Positions 37,260 through 46,098 of a stretch of DNA of 64,000 nt are shown here, one piece after another. The stretch covers positions 1 to 64,000 of the forward strand of contig NZ_BCVJ01000001.1 of NCBI RefSeq assembly GCF_001591685.1, given 5' to 3'. The DNA comes from Ligilactobacillus murinus DSM 20452 = NBRC 14221. Lineage in GTDB: Bacteria; Bacillota; Bacilli; Lactobacillales; Lactobacillaceae. Every line of letters begins with the position of its first letter. The first letter of the stretch is position 1. Below the pieces are notes generated by a model. The model had not been told where the DNA came from. It was given only the letters and a program-made list of their open reading frames with translations, and did not search any database. Made by a program: the position numbers and the translations under genes.

Positions 37260-38219
37260 TTATTTAAATTCCAAAGCTAAAGAAGCAGCCCCGATAACCC
37301 CTGCAGAGTTACCTAGTTGTGCTAATTTTAGTTTTGTCGTATTCCGGATCGTTGGGAATGCAAATTGCTTAAAGTAAGCTTCAACTTGATCCAATAAGAA
37401 ATCACCTGCAGCTGACACACCGCCACCGATAACAACATATTCTGGATGTAAAATACTACTGATGTTAGCACTTGCCAACCCTAAGTAATAACAAACACGA
37501 TCAACAACACGTTTAGCCAAGATATCATCTTGTTTAGCTAGGTCAAAGACCATCTTTGAGCTGATCTCTTCACCATTGTCTAAAGCACGCTTCAATTCAG
37601 AATCGCCTGCAAATTCTTCAGCCATATCACGGGCTACCCGGACAACACCAGTAGCTGAAGCATAAGTTTCTAAACAACCTTTGTTACCACATGTGCAAAG
37701 GTAGCCATCAGGTTGAACGTTGATATGGCCAACTTCACCCGCTGCGCCTAAACCGTGCAACAAGTTGCCATCAGCGATCAAACCGCCACCAACACCGGTA
37801 CCTAAAGTGATAAATGCAACGTTAGCAGCATTTTCACCCGCACCTTTCCAACGTTCACCTAAAGCAGCAACGTTAGCATCGTTATCAAGTGCAAACTTGA
37901 TACCTGTGCCTTTTTCGATCTCAGCTTTAACATTTTGAACTGTCTTCCAGTTTAAGTTGTAAGCCCCAACGACTGTGCCCGCTGCACGATCAACGGTCCC
38001 TGGGGTCCCCATCCCAATACCGATAAATTGGTCTGGTGTCATTTCATATAAATTCAAGTGATGGTTGATCGATTCAATGATATCAGGTACGATATGCGAA
38101 CCTTCATCTAAAATGTTAGTCTCAATACTCCATTTTTGTTGGATCTCACCATCTGCGGTTAAAATTGCAAATTTGATCGTTGTCCCACCAAGGTCAACGC
38201 CGATAAGTTTCTTGTCCAT
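37260..38219 (-). CDS. glk: ROK-family glucokinase
   Basis: 319 residues. ATP site GVDLGGTTIKFAI (8-20), LDNDANVAALGE, GTGVGGGLI and the ROK zinc motif CTCGNKGCLE. Phosphorylates glucose. Last enzyme of the gluP-yqgQ-glk group. Confidence 0.95.
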   Translation of the reverse strand: MDKKLIGVDLGGTTIKFAILTADGEIQQKWSIETNILDEGSHIVPDIIESINHHLNLYEMTPDQFIGIGMGTPGTVDRAAGTVVGAYNLNWKTVQNVKAEIEKGTGIKFALDNDANVAALGERWKGAGENAANVAFITLGTGVGGGLIADGNLLHGLGAAGEVGHINVQPDGYLCTCGNKGCLETYASATGVVRVARDMAEEFAGDSELKRALDNGEEISSKMVFDLAKQDDILAKRVVDRVCYYLGLASANISSILHPEYVVIGGGVSAAGDFLLDQVEAYFKQFAFPTIRNTTKLKLAQLGNSAGVIGAASLALEFK

Positions 38220-38237
38220 ACTAATATCTCCTCAAAT

Positions 38238-38453
38238 CTAAATATCTTTAGCTACTTCATATTGTTCCTCAATGCGGTGTTCCCGCGTCAAGACTAGTTT
38301 GGCACTCAAAAAGACTTGTTTATCGATCGCATCAGCTTTATATAAATTGTCCAGCTCGATCGCCATCAATTCGATATCCCAAAGCCTTTTACCAACATAC
38401 ACAAAGATCCCAAAATGCTTCAAAAGCTGTTGAACATCATATAACGTCTTCAT
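38238..38453 (-). CDS. yqgQ: YqgQ family protein (DUF910)
   Basis: 71 residues starting MKTLYDVQQLLKHFG at 38453, after GGAGAGG. The frame stays open 25 codons further into gluP but those residues do not look coding. Small helical protein of unknown role, conserved between gluP and glk. Confidence 0.9.
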   Translation of the reverse strand: MKTLYDVQQLLKHFGIFVYVGKRLWDIELMAIELDNLYKADAIDKQVFLSAKLVLTREHRIEEQYEVAKDI

Positions 38454-38472
38454 GAAAACCTCTCCCTCAAAA

Positions 38473-39147
38473 TTATACTGGATATTGCCAGTGATTGAAA
38501 CCGGTTTGCAACAATAATCCATATACAACTACTAGAGCAACAACACTAATGATCCGTTTTATCCTTGGAATAGATCCTATATTAGGTACCCCAACTGCAT
38601 AAGAAGCCAGGAAACCAGCTAAGAGTCCACCTAAGTGTCCCCAAATATCTATACCTCCCGCAAAGAGGTCAAATCCAAGATTAAGTACGATCAAAACTAA
38701 AAATTGCCGTGAGATCATTCTGATATACTGGTTATGTCTAAATGATTCTCCCAACATCAAATAGGCGCCAAAAAGACCAAACAGCGAAGTACTTGCCCCT
38801 GCTGAAATGTTGCTTGAGAGCGCAAAACTCAAAATGTTGCCTCCCACGCCACTTATTAAATATAAGGCTAAAAAACGCCATTTGCCGAATAGCTGTTCTA
38901 GCTGTACTCCCAGAAAATACAATGTCAATAGATTTAAGGCCAAATGCTCTAATCCGATATGAATAAACATCGGTGTGAACAAGCGCCAAAGCTCACCTTG
39001 AATGATCAAAGGGTTATATTTAGCCCCCCAAGCGATCAAGTTGACTACATTTTGACTCCCGCCACTTAGGGTCATTCCAATAAACACTAAAAGATTGACA
39101 GCGATCAGTCCGTAAGTAACGATCGGCTTTTTGCGAAAGCTGTTCAT
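38473..39147 (-). CDS. gluP: Rhomboid intramembrane serine protease
   Basis: 224 residues, about six to seven membrane segments. Catalytic Ser in GASTSLFGLFGAYL (residues about 115-128; most rhomboids have GASG) and catalytic His in WGHLGGLLAGFLASY. It lacks the cytosolic N-terminal domain of B. subtilis YqgP. GGGGG precedes the ATG. Confidence 0.92.
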   Translation of the reverse strand: MNSFRKKPIVTYGLIAVNLLVFIGMTLSGGSQNVVNLIAWGAKYNPLIIQGELWRLFTPMFIHIGLEHLALNLLTLYFLGVQLEQLFGKWRFLALYLISGVGGNILSFALSSNISAGASTSLFGLFGAYLMLGESFRHNQYIRMISRQFLVLIVLNLGFDLFAGGIDIWGHLGGLLAGFLASYAVGVPNIGSIPRIKRIISVVALVVVYGLLLQTGFNHWQYPV

Positions 39148-39179
39148 AACTGGTCCCCCAATTTAGTCTGGTTTATCCT

Positions 39180-39188
39180 ATTTTAGCA
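39180..39188 (-). promoter_or_regulatory. Extended -10 before gluP
   Basis: TGC then TAAAAT (39180-39185) on the minus strand between the rpmG terminator and gluP; no good -35. No gene is recognisable in 39148-39245, where many relatives carry a 5-formyltetrahydrofolate cyclo-ligase gene. Confidence 0.4.
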
Positions 39189-39238
39189 CAAACCACAGCT
39201 GAGGTCTTGCCTTTATGCAACCGGTTCATCAAACTTTC

Positions 39239-39271
39239 AAAAAAAAACAACAGGGTTTTAAACCTGTTGTT
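39239..39271 (-). terminator. rpmG terminator
   Basis: AACAACAGG/CCTGTTGTT (39246-39254 with 39263-39271), extended by GGTTT/AAACC in the loop, then seven T. It overlaps the rpmG stop codon. Confidence 0.85.
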
Positions 39272-39419
39272 ATTTTGTTTCACGATGTAAAGTAACCTTG
39301 TGATCGCGTGGGCAGTACTTCTTAAGTTCAAGACGATCTGGGTTATTACGCTTGTTTTTGTTTGTCAAATATGTTTGTTCATGACATTCTGTACATTCTA
39401 ATGTAATATTTACACGCAT
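39270..39419 (-). CDS. rpmG: 50S ribosomal protein L33
   Basis: 49 residues beginning [20 protein letters not shown] and ending TLHRETK. Cysteines 9, 12 and 36 are present but the fourth zinc ligand is missing (CPRDH), so it is neither a clean C+ nor C- form. ATG at 39419, after GGGAGG. Confidence 0.96.
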   Translation of the reverse strand: MRVNITLECTECHEQTYLTNKNKRNNPDRLELKKYCPRDHKVTLHRETK

Positions 39420-39480
39420 GTTCTAAACCTCCCATACATATCAGTTCCTAAAAATGCCCTTGGCATCTTCAACGTTTAAT

Positions 39481-39509
39481 ATCATATCATCTTTTGGCAT
39501 CGATTACCA
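39481..39509 (-). promoter_or_regulatory. rpmG promoter
   Basis: TATGAT (39481-39486) with TGA before it (extended -10); TGGTAA (39504-39509) at 17 bp is a weak -35. Confidence 0.5.
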
Positions 39510-39548
39510 GTATTTTTTGGCTATTTGTTAAGGAAAATTCCTTGACAG

Positions 39549-39592
39549 CAAAAAAAACGACCTTAAACACGCTTATTGCCTGCTTAAAGTCG
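39549..39592 (-). terminator. pbp2b terminator
   Basis: 12-bp stem with two G-U pairs (39581-39592 with 39558-39569), loop of 11, then eight T on the minus strand. Confidence 0.85.
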
Positions 39593-39607
39593 ATCAAAGA
39601 TCATTTA

Positions 39608-41671
39608 TTAAAAACCATCACTAGACTGGACCGTTTTCCAGTAAGCTTCATAGATCTGCTTGACTGTCTCAGTATTGATCTTACTGTTGGTATCAGTAAT
39701 ATTAGGGAATGCAACTACAACTACGACTTGTGGATCATTAGCTGGCGCATAACTGATCGCACTTAATGTCTCAGTCTCGATATTGTTATAAAATGTTTGC
39801 GCAGTCCCTGTCTTAGCTGCGATCTCAGGTTTTACCGAAGCCATTGAGCCCCCGGTCCGATAGGTATTAGAGCCATGGACTACACGCCAAAGACCGGTCT
39901 TGACAACATCCCATTGATCTTTTGTCCCATCAACGACATTTAAAACATTTGGTTGCATTTCGTATTTTACTGGTCCTAAAGAGCCATCCTTATTCGTCTT
40001 GCGAATCGACTTTAGGATATGTGGCTGTAAACGATAACCTCCATTAGCGATCGTTGATGCATATTGTGCTAATTGGATCGGGGTATAGGCATCGTAGTTC
40101 CCAAAAGATAAGTCTAACGCATTACCGATATGTGACTGATCAGCAGCCCCTTCAAATCCACTAGCTTCGCCTGGAATGTCGATCCCAGTTTTGACACCTA
40201 GACCATATTGTTTAAAGTTTTGACGTAATTTATCAAAGATCGAGGTCGGTAAATTGAGTGCAGCCCCCGAAGTGTACTTAAAGCCCCCTTCTAGCATCGC
40301 CAATTTCATCATATACGTGTTAGACGAAACTTGTAAGGCATCAGCTGCAGTAAGACTCATGTTAGCTGCTCCTGTCTTATTGAACCAAGATGTCTTAGCA
40401 GCAGTACCAGCTAACTTGATCGGTTCTTCAAGCAAAGTATTGTTGGTCGGGGTGATAACACCATCTTTCAAAGCCCCCATGACCATCGCACCTTTGACAA
40501 CAGACCCCATTACAAAAGTCTGATTGATCGTTCCAAGTGCATTTTCCGTCACTTTACCTGTTGAAAGATCACGATTGACCCCAGCCAATGCATAGATCCC
40601 GCCAGTCTTAGGATTCATCACAACGGCATAGCCTCCTGGAATATACGGATTACTACCAGCAGCATTTTTTACATTATCCTCAACGATCTTTTGGACTTGA
40701 TTTTGAAACTCTGCATTGATCGTCAATTGTAGATTATCCCCTGGACTACCGCCATATTGTTTGACTTCTTTGATGATCTCATTATTTTGCGTTTGAACAT
40801 TGATAACTTCTTTTGTTCCCTTGAGCGCATTTTCATATTGAGATTCGATGTAGCTTGAACCTACACTATCATTACGCGAGTAGCCCTCAGCCAGTAACTT
40901 ATTGATCTGATCGCTAGGAAGTCCCTGTTTTTCTGATGTCACAGTCCCAATGACACTCTTGACTGATTCGCCATTAGGATAAGAACGCGACCAACTAGTC
41001 CCGATCTTAACACCTGGTAATAAAGACAAATGCTCACCAACTTCAGCCATTTCGCTATCACTGACATCGCTTGTCTTAAGATAGACCGTCGACAAAGCAT
41101 AAGCACCTGCCATCTTAGCATATAACACAGCTGCTTGTTCTTGTTTTTCTGACATCTTCTTGACTAAGTTGTGCTTTTTAACGTAATTTGTCTGTAACTT
41201 AGTCAATTTTTCATTATCTTGCATCGTATCAGCATTGGGAATATGCTTATTGACTGCTGCAGTGTGTTTTGGATCAGCTAAATAGTAGTCGACCTTATTA
41301 CGCTCGGTCAAAGTATCAGTTTCAACACTGACATAATTAACTAAATTATTAGCGACCTTATACATCTGACTTGAAGCCACATTCAGCGGTTTAGTATATG
41401 TGATCGCACGCGAAGTATTATTGGCGACTAATAATTTTCCCGTTGAATCGTAGATCGTTCCCCGTTGCACATTTCTAGTTTCGGTCTGATTATCACTACT
41501 AGTTGCTTCTGATTCAAACTTAGGACCATGAATGATCTGCAGATAAGCTAATTGTCCGATCAAGGCTGCAAAAAGTAAAAAAACGATCAAAAAGAGAAAA
41601 TTTAATCTAAATGGTATTTGCGAATGCTTTTTCTTATTTTGTGCATTCGCTTTTCTTAAGAATCTCACCAC
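39608..41671 (-). CDS. pbp2b: Class B penicillin-binding protein (PBP2b)
   Basis: 687 residues. Membrane anchor at about 25-47, dimerisation domain, and a C-terminal transpeptidase with GSVVKGAM (SxxK), SSNTYM (SxN) and AAKTGTAQ (KTG). Cross-links septal or elongation peptidoglycan. Two adjacent GTG codons (41671, 41668) follow AGGAG by 4 and 7 bases; either may start it. Placed upstream of rpmG as in lactobacilli. Confidence 0.95.
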   Translation of the reverse strand: MVRFLRKANAQNKKKHSQIPFRLNFLFLIVFLLFAALIGQLAYLQIIHGPKFESEATSSDNQTETRNVQRGTIYDSTGKLLVANNTSRAITYTKPLNVASSQMYKVANNLVNYVSVETDTLTERNKVDYYLADPKHTAAVNKHIPNADTMQDNEKLTKLQTNYVKKHNLVKKMSEKQEQAAVLYAKMAGAYALSTVYLKTSDVSDSEMAEVGEHLSLLPGVKIGTSWSRSYPNGESVKSVIGTVTSEKQGLPSDQINKLLAEGYSRNDSVGSSYIESQYENALKGTKEVINVQTQNNEIIKEVKQYGGSPGDNLQLTINAEFQNQVQKIVEDNVKNAAGSNPYIPGGYAVVMNPKTGGIYALAGVNRDLSTGKVTENALGTINQTFVMGSVVKGAMVMGALKDGVITPTNNTLLEEPIKLAGTAAKTSWFNKTGAANMSLTAADALQVSSNTYMMKLAMLEGGFKYTSGAALNLPTSIFDKLRQNFKQYGLGVKTGIDIPGEASGFEGAADQSHIGNALDLSFGNYDAYTPIQLAQYASTIANGGYRLQPHILKSIRKTNKDGSLGPVKYEMQPNVLNVVDGTKDQWDVVKTGLWRVVHGSNTYRTGGSMASVKPEIAAKTGTAQTFYNNIETETLSAISYAPANDPQVVVVVAFPNITDTNSKINTETVKQIYEAYWKTVQSSDGF

Positions 41672-41755
41672 AATTCTCCTCTACTAATATTATTAACACT
41701 ACGAACTATCCTAGCACAAATCAACTAAAATCTGTACCTTAGATACTACCTTTAT

Positions 41756-41761
41756 ATTATA
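41756..41761 (-). promoter_or_regulatory. -10 candidate for pbp2b
   Basis: A TATAAT on the minus strand about 85 bases upstream of the start; the -35 is poor. I found no convincing promoter for the divergent yfhO gene in the 222-base gap. Confidence 0.35.
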
Positions 41762-41893
41762 TACGATACACGAGCGATTAAATACTAAATTTTTTAAAAG
41801 ACCACTTAAAACAAGCACTATTCGAAATCTTTTTCTCGTTGTGGTATCCTATAAGCTGATAATATTCAAAAATTCGAAAGGATCACGCTAGAT

Positions 41894-44521
41894 ATGAAAG
41901 AATATCTCAAAAAACACTATCCCCTCAGCTTGAGCTTTTGGACTCCAGTATTGCTCATGCTTGGGTATTTTATCTACCGTGGCTTTTATCCCTTTGGCAG
42001 CTCCAGTGTGTTGACAGTCGATCTAGGACAGCAATATGTCGACTTTTTTGCTTATTTTCGCCATACCTTGCTGCATTCTCCGAGTGAACTATTTTACTCA
42101 TTTTCAAAAGCCTTAGGGGGCCCGATGATCGGTGAAGCTGCCTATTACCTATTGAGTCCATTTAATCTCTTATTTGTCTTTTTTCCCGGCAAATATTTGA
42201 CAGCTGGATGCTTGCTTATCTTACTGTTAAAATACGGGTGCGCTGGCTATACTTTTGGGCGGTTACTCAAAAATGAACTCAAATTAAATAAATGGATGAT
42301 CCCCGCTCTTGCTACCAGCTATGCTTTGATGGGTTGGATGATCGCTAACCAATTGAATATGCTTTGGCTAGATGCACCGATCTTTTTACCGTTGATCATC
42401 TCAGCTTTGTATCGTCTCTTACAAAAAAAGCGCAGTCTCGCCTATGTCTTATGGTTAGCAGCAATGATGATCATCAATTATTACATGGCATACATGATCT
42501 GTCTTTTTTTAGTTTTATTTTTTGCTTGGTATCAAGCAGCATACTTTTCGGGTCTCAAAAAGTTTTGGGAACGACTTTACCTTTTTATAAGTCGTTCCCT
42601 TCTAGCGGTCGGCATCTCGGCCTTTGTCCTTGTGCCAACTTATTATTCGTTGGTCACTAGCAAGGGACAATACACCGAAAAAAGTTTCCAATTAAACTTT
42701 GAATATGCTCCGCTAAAGATGCTTTCAAAATTTGTGATCGGGGCATTTAATTTTGAACAAATGCCTAAAGGATTCCCGAATCTTTTTATCGGTAGTCTTG
42801 CTTTGATCGGAGTATTTCTATATTTTATCAGCTTAAAGATCAAGTGGCGTCCAAAATTAGCTGCCTTTTTAGTAAGCGTATTTCTTTGGCTTTCTCTATG
42901 CTTTGAACCACTTGATCTATTGTGGCACGGGATGCAATTTCCCGTATGGTATCCATACCGTTTTTCATTTATCGTTAGTTTTTGGATGGTCTTCTTAGCT
43001 GCTTTGGCTCTCAAAGAAAATCAATTTCGCCTTAACCCCCACCAAGCTTTGATCTGCTTAGGGATCTTCACAGCTGGCTTGAGCTATGTTTATTTTAATT
43101 CTAAGAGTTTTGACTATGTATCAGAACAAGTCATATTATTCACAGCTCTCTTCAACGTTTTGCTTTTGCTTGTCTTAACGGTCAAAAAGACACCGCTCAA
43201 TCAACGACTGACCCCATTAGTCATCTTTTTATTGGTATGCTTTGAAATGTTAGCTAATATAACTTATTCGCTCAATAATATCAGCTATTTGACCCAAGCT
43301 GAGTTTGCCGGGCCAACTAAAGTCATCGCTCAAGACCAAAAAAAGTTGACGCAATTAGATCCTGGCTTTTATCGGGCCGCTCAACTCTATAGTCGGACTA
43401 AAGATGATGGCCTTGCGCATGATTTAAAAACAGGTTCTTATTTTAGCTCTGCACTTGAAAAAAGCATCCCTGATTTTTATGGTCAATTGGGGCAACCCGA
43501 TGGCGACAACTATGTGGGCTACTATAATGGGACTTTGATCAGCGATTCGTTGCTCAACATGAAATACCTCCTTCAAGCTAAAGATAAAGCTGAACTTGCC
43601 TTGAGCTCTTCAGCTAAGGTCGACCTTAATGTTACTAGTTATCGTCCCGATACCAAGCTTTATACCTTACGTGCCCAAACTGCTCAAACCAGGATCTATC
43701 AAAACCCTTATGCGATCGGACTTGGCTATAGTGCTGATAAAAAATTAAAGCAGCTCAAAGTTCTCTACGATCAGCCATTGACCTATCAGACCAATTGGCT
43801 AAATGCAGCGACTGGCTCAGCTAATACGACTAAATATTTTTATGCCGCTAATTTTAATGAAGTCGTCTTTCAAAATACTAAAAAGCAGACCAACCTTACT
43901 GGCGCCTTTTTCAAAAAGACCGACTTGGCTAAACCAGCTCAGATCATCTTTAAATTCACGCCTGAGACTGATGACCCCTACTACTTGACACTTGGGGCTA
44001 GTCTCGACGGTGATTCTGCCACTTGGTATTTAGGCAGCAAGGAATATCCTTACTATAAGACCTTCAGACATACAGTCGTTTTAAATCCAACCGTATCTGG
44101 TAGTGACGATGAAGTAGTTATTACCGCTAAATTCAAAAAAAATAGCCTTTGGTTGGAAAATTTCGTTCTCTATCGCATGGATAGATCCCTAGTTGAACAA
44201 AAACTAAAGCAACTCCAAAAAAACTCTTGGCAGCTTACAAAAGCTACAGCTCACAGATTAACAGGTAAGATCGATATCACTAAGCCAAACCAGCTTTTTG
44301 CTACAACGATCCCTTATAGTAAAGGCTGGCAAGCAAAAGTCGATGGAAAACCCGTCAAAACTTACAAGCTCCAAAATACCTTCGTTGGTCTTGATATCAG
44401 CCAAGGGAAGCATCAAGTAACTTTGACCTTTACTCCACCAGGCTTATACTTGGGAATCGTACTTAGTTTAGTTTCATTAGTGCTAGTTTTCATACTAGAT
44501 CTACGAGAAACTAAAGCTTAA
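41894..44521 (+). CDS. yfhO: YfhO-family membrane protein
   Basis: 875 residues. About 12 to 13 membrane segments in the first 450 residues, a large extracellular region (about 455-840) and a last membrane segment (about 846-868). N-terminal motif TVDLGQQYVDFFAYFRH is typical of YfhO. YfhO relatives move a sugar from undecaprenyl phosphate to lipoteichoic acid on the outside, with a separate CsbB/GtcA-type flippase and glycosyltransferase. No partner gene is adjacent, but the dlt operon converges from the other side, both concerning teichoic acid decoration. Confidence 0.9.
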   Translation: MKEYLKKHYPLSLSFWTPVLLMLGYFIYRGFYPFGSSSVLTVDLGQQYVDFFAYFRHTLLHSPSELFYSFSKALGGPMIGEAAYYLLSPFNLLFVFFPGKYLTAGCLLILLLKYGCAGYTFGRLLKNELKLNKWMIPALATSYALMGWMIANQLNMLWLDAPIFLPLIISALYRLLQKKRSLAYVLWLAAMMIINYYMAYMICLFLVLFFAWYQAAYFSGLKKFWERLYLFISRSLLAVGISAFVLVPTYYSLVTSKGQYTEKSFQLNFEYAPLKMLSKFVIGAFNFEQMPKGFPNLFIGSLALIGVFLYFISLKIKWRPKLAAFLVSVFLWLSLCFEPLDLLWHGMQFPVWYPYRFSFIVSFWMVFLAALALKENQFRLNPHQALICLGIFTAGLSYVYFNSKSFDYVSEQVILFTALFNVLLLLVLTVKKTPLNQRLTPLVIFLLVCFEMLANITYSLNNISYLTQAEFAGPTKVIAQDQKKLTQLDPGFYRAAQLYSRTKDDGLAHDLKTGSYFSSALEKSIPDFYGQLGQPDGDNYVGYYNGTLISDSLLNMKYLLQAKDKAELALSSSAKVDLNVTSYRPDTKLYTLRAQTAQTRIYQNPYAIGLGYSADKKLKQLKVLYDQPLTYQTNWLNAATGSANTTKYFYAANFNEVVFQNTKKQTNLTGAFFKKTDLAKPAQIIFKFTPETDDPYYLTLGASLDGDSATWYLGSKEYPYYKTFRHTVVLNPTVSGSDDEVVITAKFKKNSLWLENFVLYRMDRSLVEQKLKQLQKNSWQLTKATAHRLTGKIDITKPNQLFATTIPYSKGWQAKVDGKPVKTYKLQNTFVGLDISQGKHQVTLTFTPPGLYLGIVLSLVSLVLVFILDLRETKA

Positions 44522-44525
44522 AAAA

Positions 44526-44573
44526 ACAAACGCATCTAATACAGCGAAAACAACTGTATTAGATGCGTTTTAT
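44526..44573. terminator. Bidirectional terminator between yfhO and dltD
   Basis: Perfect 17-bp stem (44528-44544 with 44554-44570), with A and T tracts outside. Confidence 0.9.
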
Positions 44574-44574
44574 T

Positions 44575-45846
44575 TTATCTTGTTACTTGATCTAGGTCTT
44601 TACCATCGAGCTGTTGCCAAGATCTACTGTAGAAGTAATTATCGATCTGATATTTTGGCTTTGGTTGTTCTTTGGTCAAAAATGGTGCTACTGCTTGATC
44701 CATCTTCAACCACCCACGCCAACCTAAGTGGATCGTATCTTGCATGAAATATCTCTCACCGTCATCTTTAGAAAGATCAACGATATTATTGAAACCTTGT
44801 TGACGCAACTGATACGTGATCTTTTGGTTAAAATCTTGCAACATTTCTTGTGATAAGCCGGTATAATCTGACCAGTGTTTGTTTACTGGTGGGATCACAA
44901 AGATCACATCAGTATTATTTTTAGCAAATTGATTCAAGACTAATTGGAAATCAGCAAATTCAGGTGATCTTACATAGCTGTATTTGCTTTGTTTGCCCTT
45001 TAGCTTCTTATATTTTTTGCGTAAATTTTTATCAAAAAATTTATTACTGATCTCAAACGGATTATTGGTTGTGTTTGCTTGCCCTAGCTTATAAGCGATC
45101 GCATCAAGTTGTTCAAAATCATACTTATCTGGTAAGACTTTTGCAACTTTAGCGATCCTTTGCGTATTATCCTTTAAAGCCAGTGTCGAAAACAATTCAT
45201 CTTCGTGTTGCAATTGGTTGTACTTCAAATCAAGATATGTCTTCATCGAACTAGACAAGGCTTGACCAGCTGCAACTCTTTGGATCGCCTGTTTTAAGAT
45301 CGCATCATTTTGGATCGATGGCATCTGCAACAAACGCTTAGCCGCAAAGCGATCCATCTGGTCATCTTGGGCCTGACGCAACCACGTGACGGCTTCAAGA
45401 TTGGAATAATATAGACTAAAGGCTCCGGGATCGGTTCCTTTAGGTACAAACCACTGTGGTGAAATGATCATCACAGCTTTTTTATTTTTTAACTGTTGAT
45501 TGATCCCTTGCATCCCAAAAAATTGAGAAAGTGAGGTCGATCCTGGTCCCCCAAGCAAAAATGGGCGATAACTGCGATCATAGTGACTAGCTAATGTAGC
45601 CGGATGAAAGGCATCCATCCGCGATAATTCCGAAGATCCAAAAAATGGAACGTAATTTTCTTCTAGAGCTTTTTGTTTTACCACTGTCCCTTTAAAAATA
45701 TTCTTTGACTGGGACAAGGCAGCTACTTCAACTGTCTTATCGTTGATCTTACGAAAATTAAATGGTGAGACCAATAAGAGCGTCAATAAAACAGCCGCCA
45801 AAATGATCGGACCGAAGATCTTAAAGAGCTTCTTTTTTACGTCCAT
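44575..45846 (-). CDS. dltD: D-alanyl-lipoteichoic acid biosynthesis protein DltD
   Basis: 423 residues. One N-terminal membrane segment (about 11-29), SGNH-like extracellular domain with FFGSSELSRMD (catalytic Ser, about residues 69-79) and DTIHLGWRGW (Asp/His). Transfers D-Ala onto lipoteichoic acid with DltB. Its ATG shares one base with the dltC stop (TAATG). Confidence 0.96.
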   Translation of the reverse strand: MDVKKKLFKIFGPIILAAVLLTLLLVSPFNFRKINDKTVEVAALSQSKNIFKGTVVKQKALEENYVPFFGSSELSRMDAFHPATLASHYDRSYRPFLLGGPGSTSLSQFFGMQGINQQLKNKKAVMIISPQWFVPKGTDPGAFSLYYSNLEAVTWLRQAQDDQMDRFAAKRLLQMPSIQNDAILKQAIQRVAAGQALSSSMKTYLDLKYNQLQHEDELFSTLALKDNTQRIAKVAKVLPDKYDFEQLDAIAYKLGQANTTNNPFEISNKFFDKNLRKKYKKLKGKQSKYSYVRSPEFADFQLVLNQFAKNNTDVIFVIPPVNKHWSDYTGLSQEMLQDFNQKITYQLRQQGFNNIVDLSKDDGERYFMQDTIHLGWRGWLKMDQAVAPFLTKEQPKPKYQIDNYFYSRSWQQLDGKDLDQVTR

Positions 45847-46076
45847 TATTGCATACTTTCTACTTTCGCGATAATTTTGTTAGGTGTGTTCCATTCAGTT
45901 CTTTCAAACTCAGAAACTGGCACGTCAACGCCACATTGAGCTTGTAATTCTAATAACATTTGTACTGTTCCCATTGAGTCTAAAAGACCAGTTTCGAAGA
46001 TATCGATGTCTAGATCGTTTCTTACTTCATCACTACCTGTTAAATCTTCTAAAATATCCAATACTGTATCTTTCAT
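45846..46076 (-). CDS. dltC: D-alanine carrier protein DltC
   Basis: 76 residues, ACP fold, phosphopantetheine Ser in LLDSMGTVQ. Start ATG 46076, after GGAGG; the longer frame is rejected. Carries D-Ala from DltA to DltB. Confidence 0.96.
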   Translation of the reverse strand: MKDTVLDILEDLTGSDEVRNDLDIDIFETGLLDSMGTVQMLLELQAQCGVDVPVSEFERTEWNTPNKIIAKVESMQ

Positions 46077-46098
46077 GTTTAAAACCTCCAAAAATTAT

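Noticed and set aside
38454-38528. N-terminal 25-codon extension of YqgQ
   Set aside because: It lies within gluP in another frame; MKTLYDV at 38453 has the ribosome-binding site and matches the family.
39148-39240. Remnant of a folate cyclo-ligase gene
   Set aside because: The translation of the gap in the likely frame shows no recognisable motif of that family.
39494-39766. 90-codon plus frame over the end of pbp2b
   Set aside because: Antisense to the conserved PBP C terminus and its terminator.
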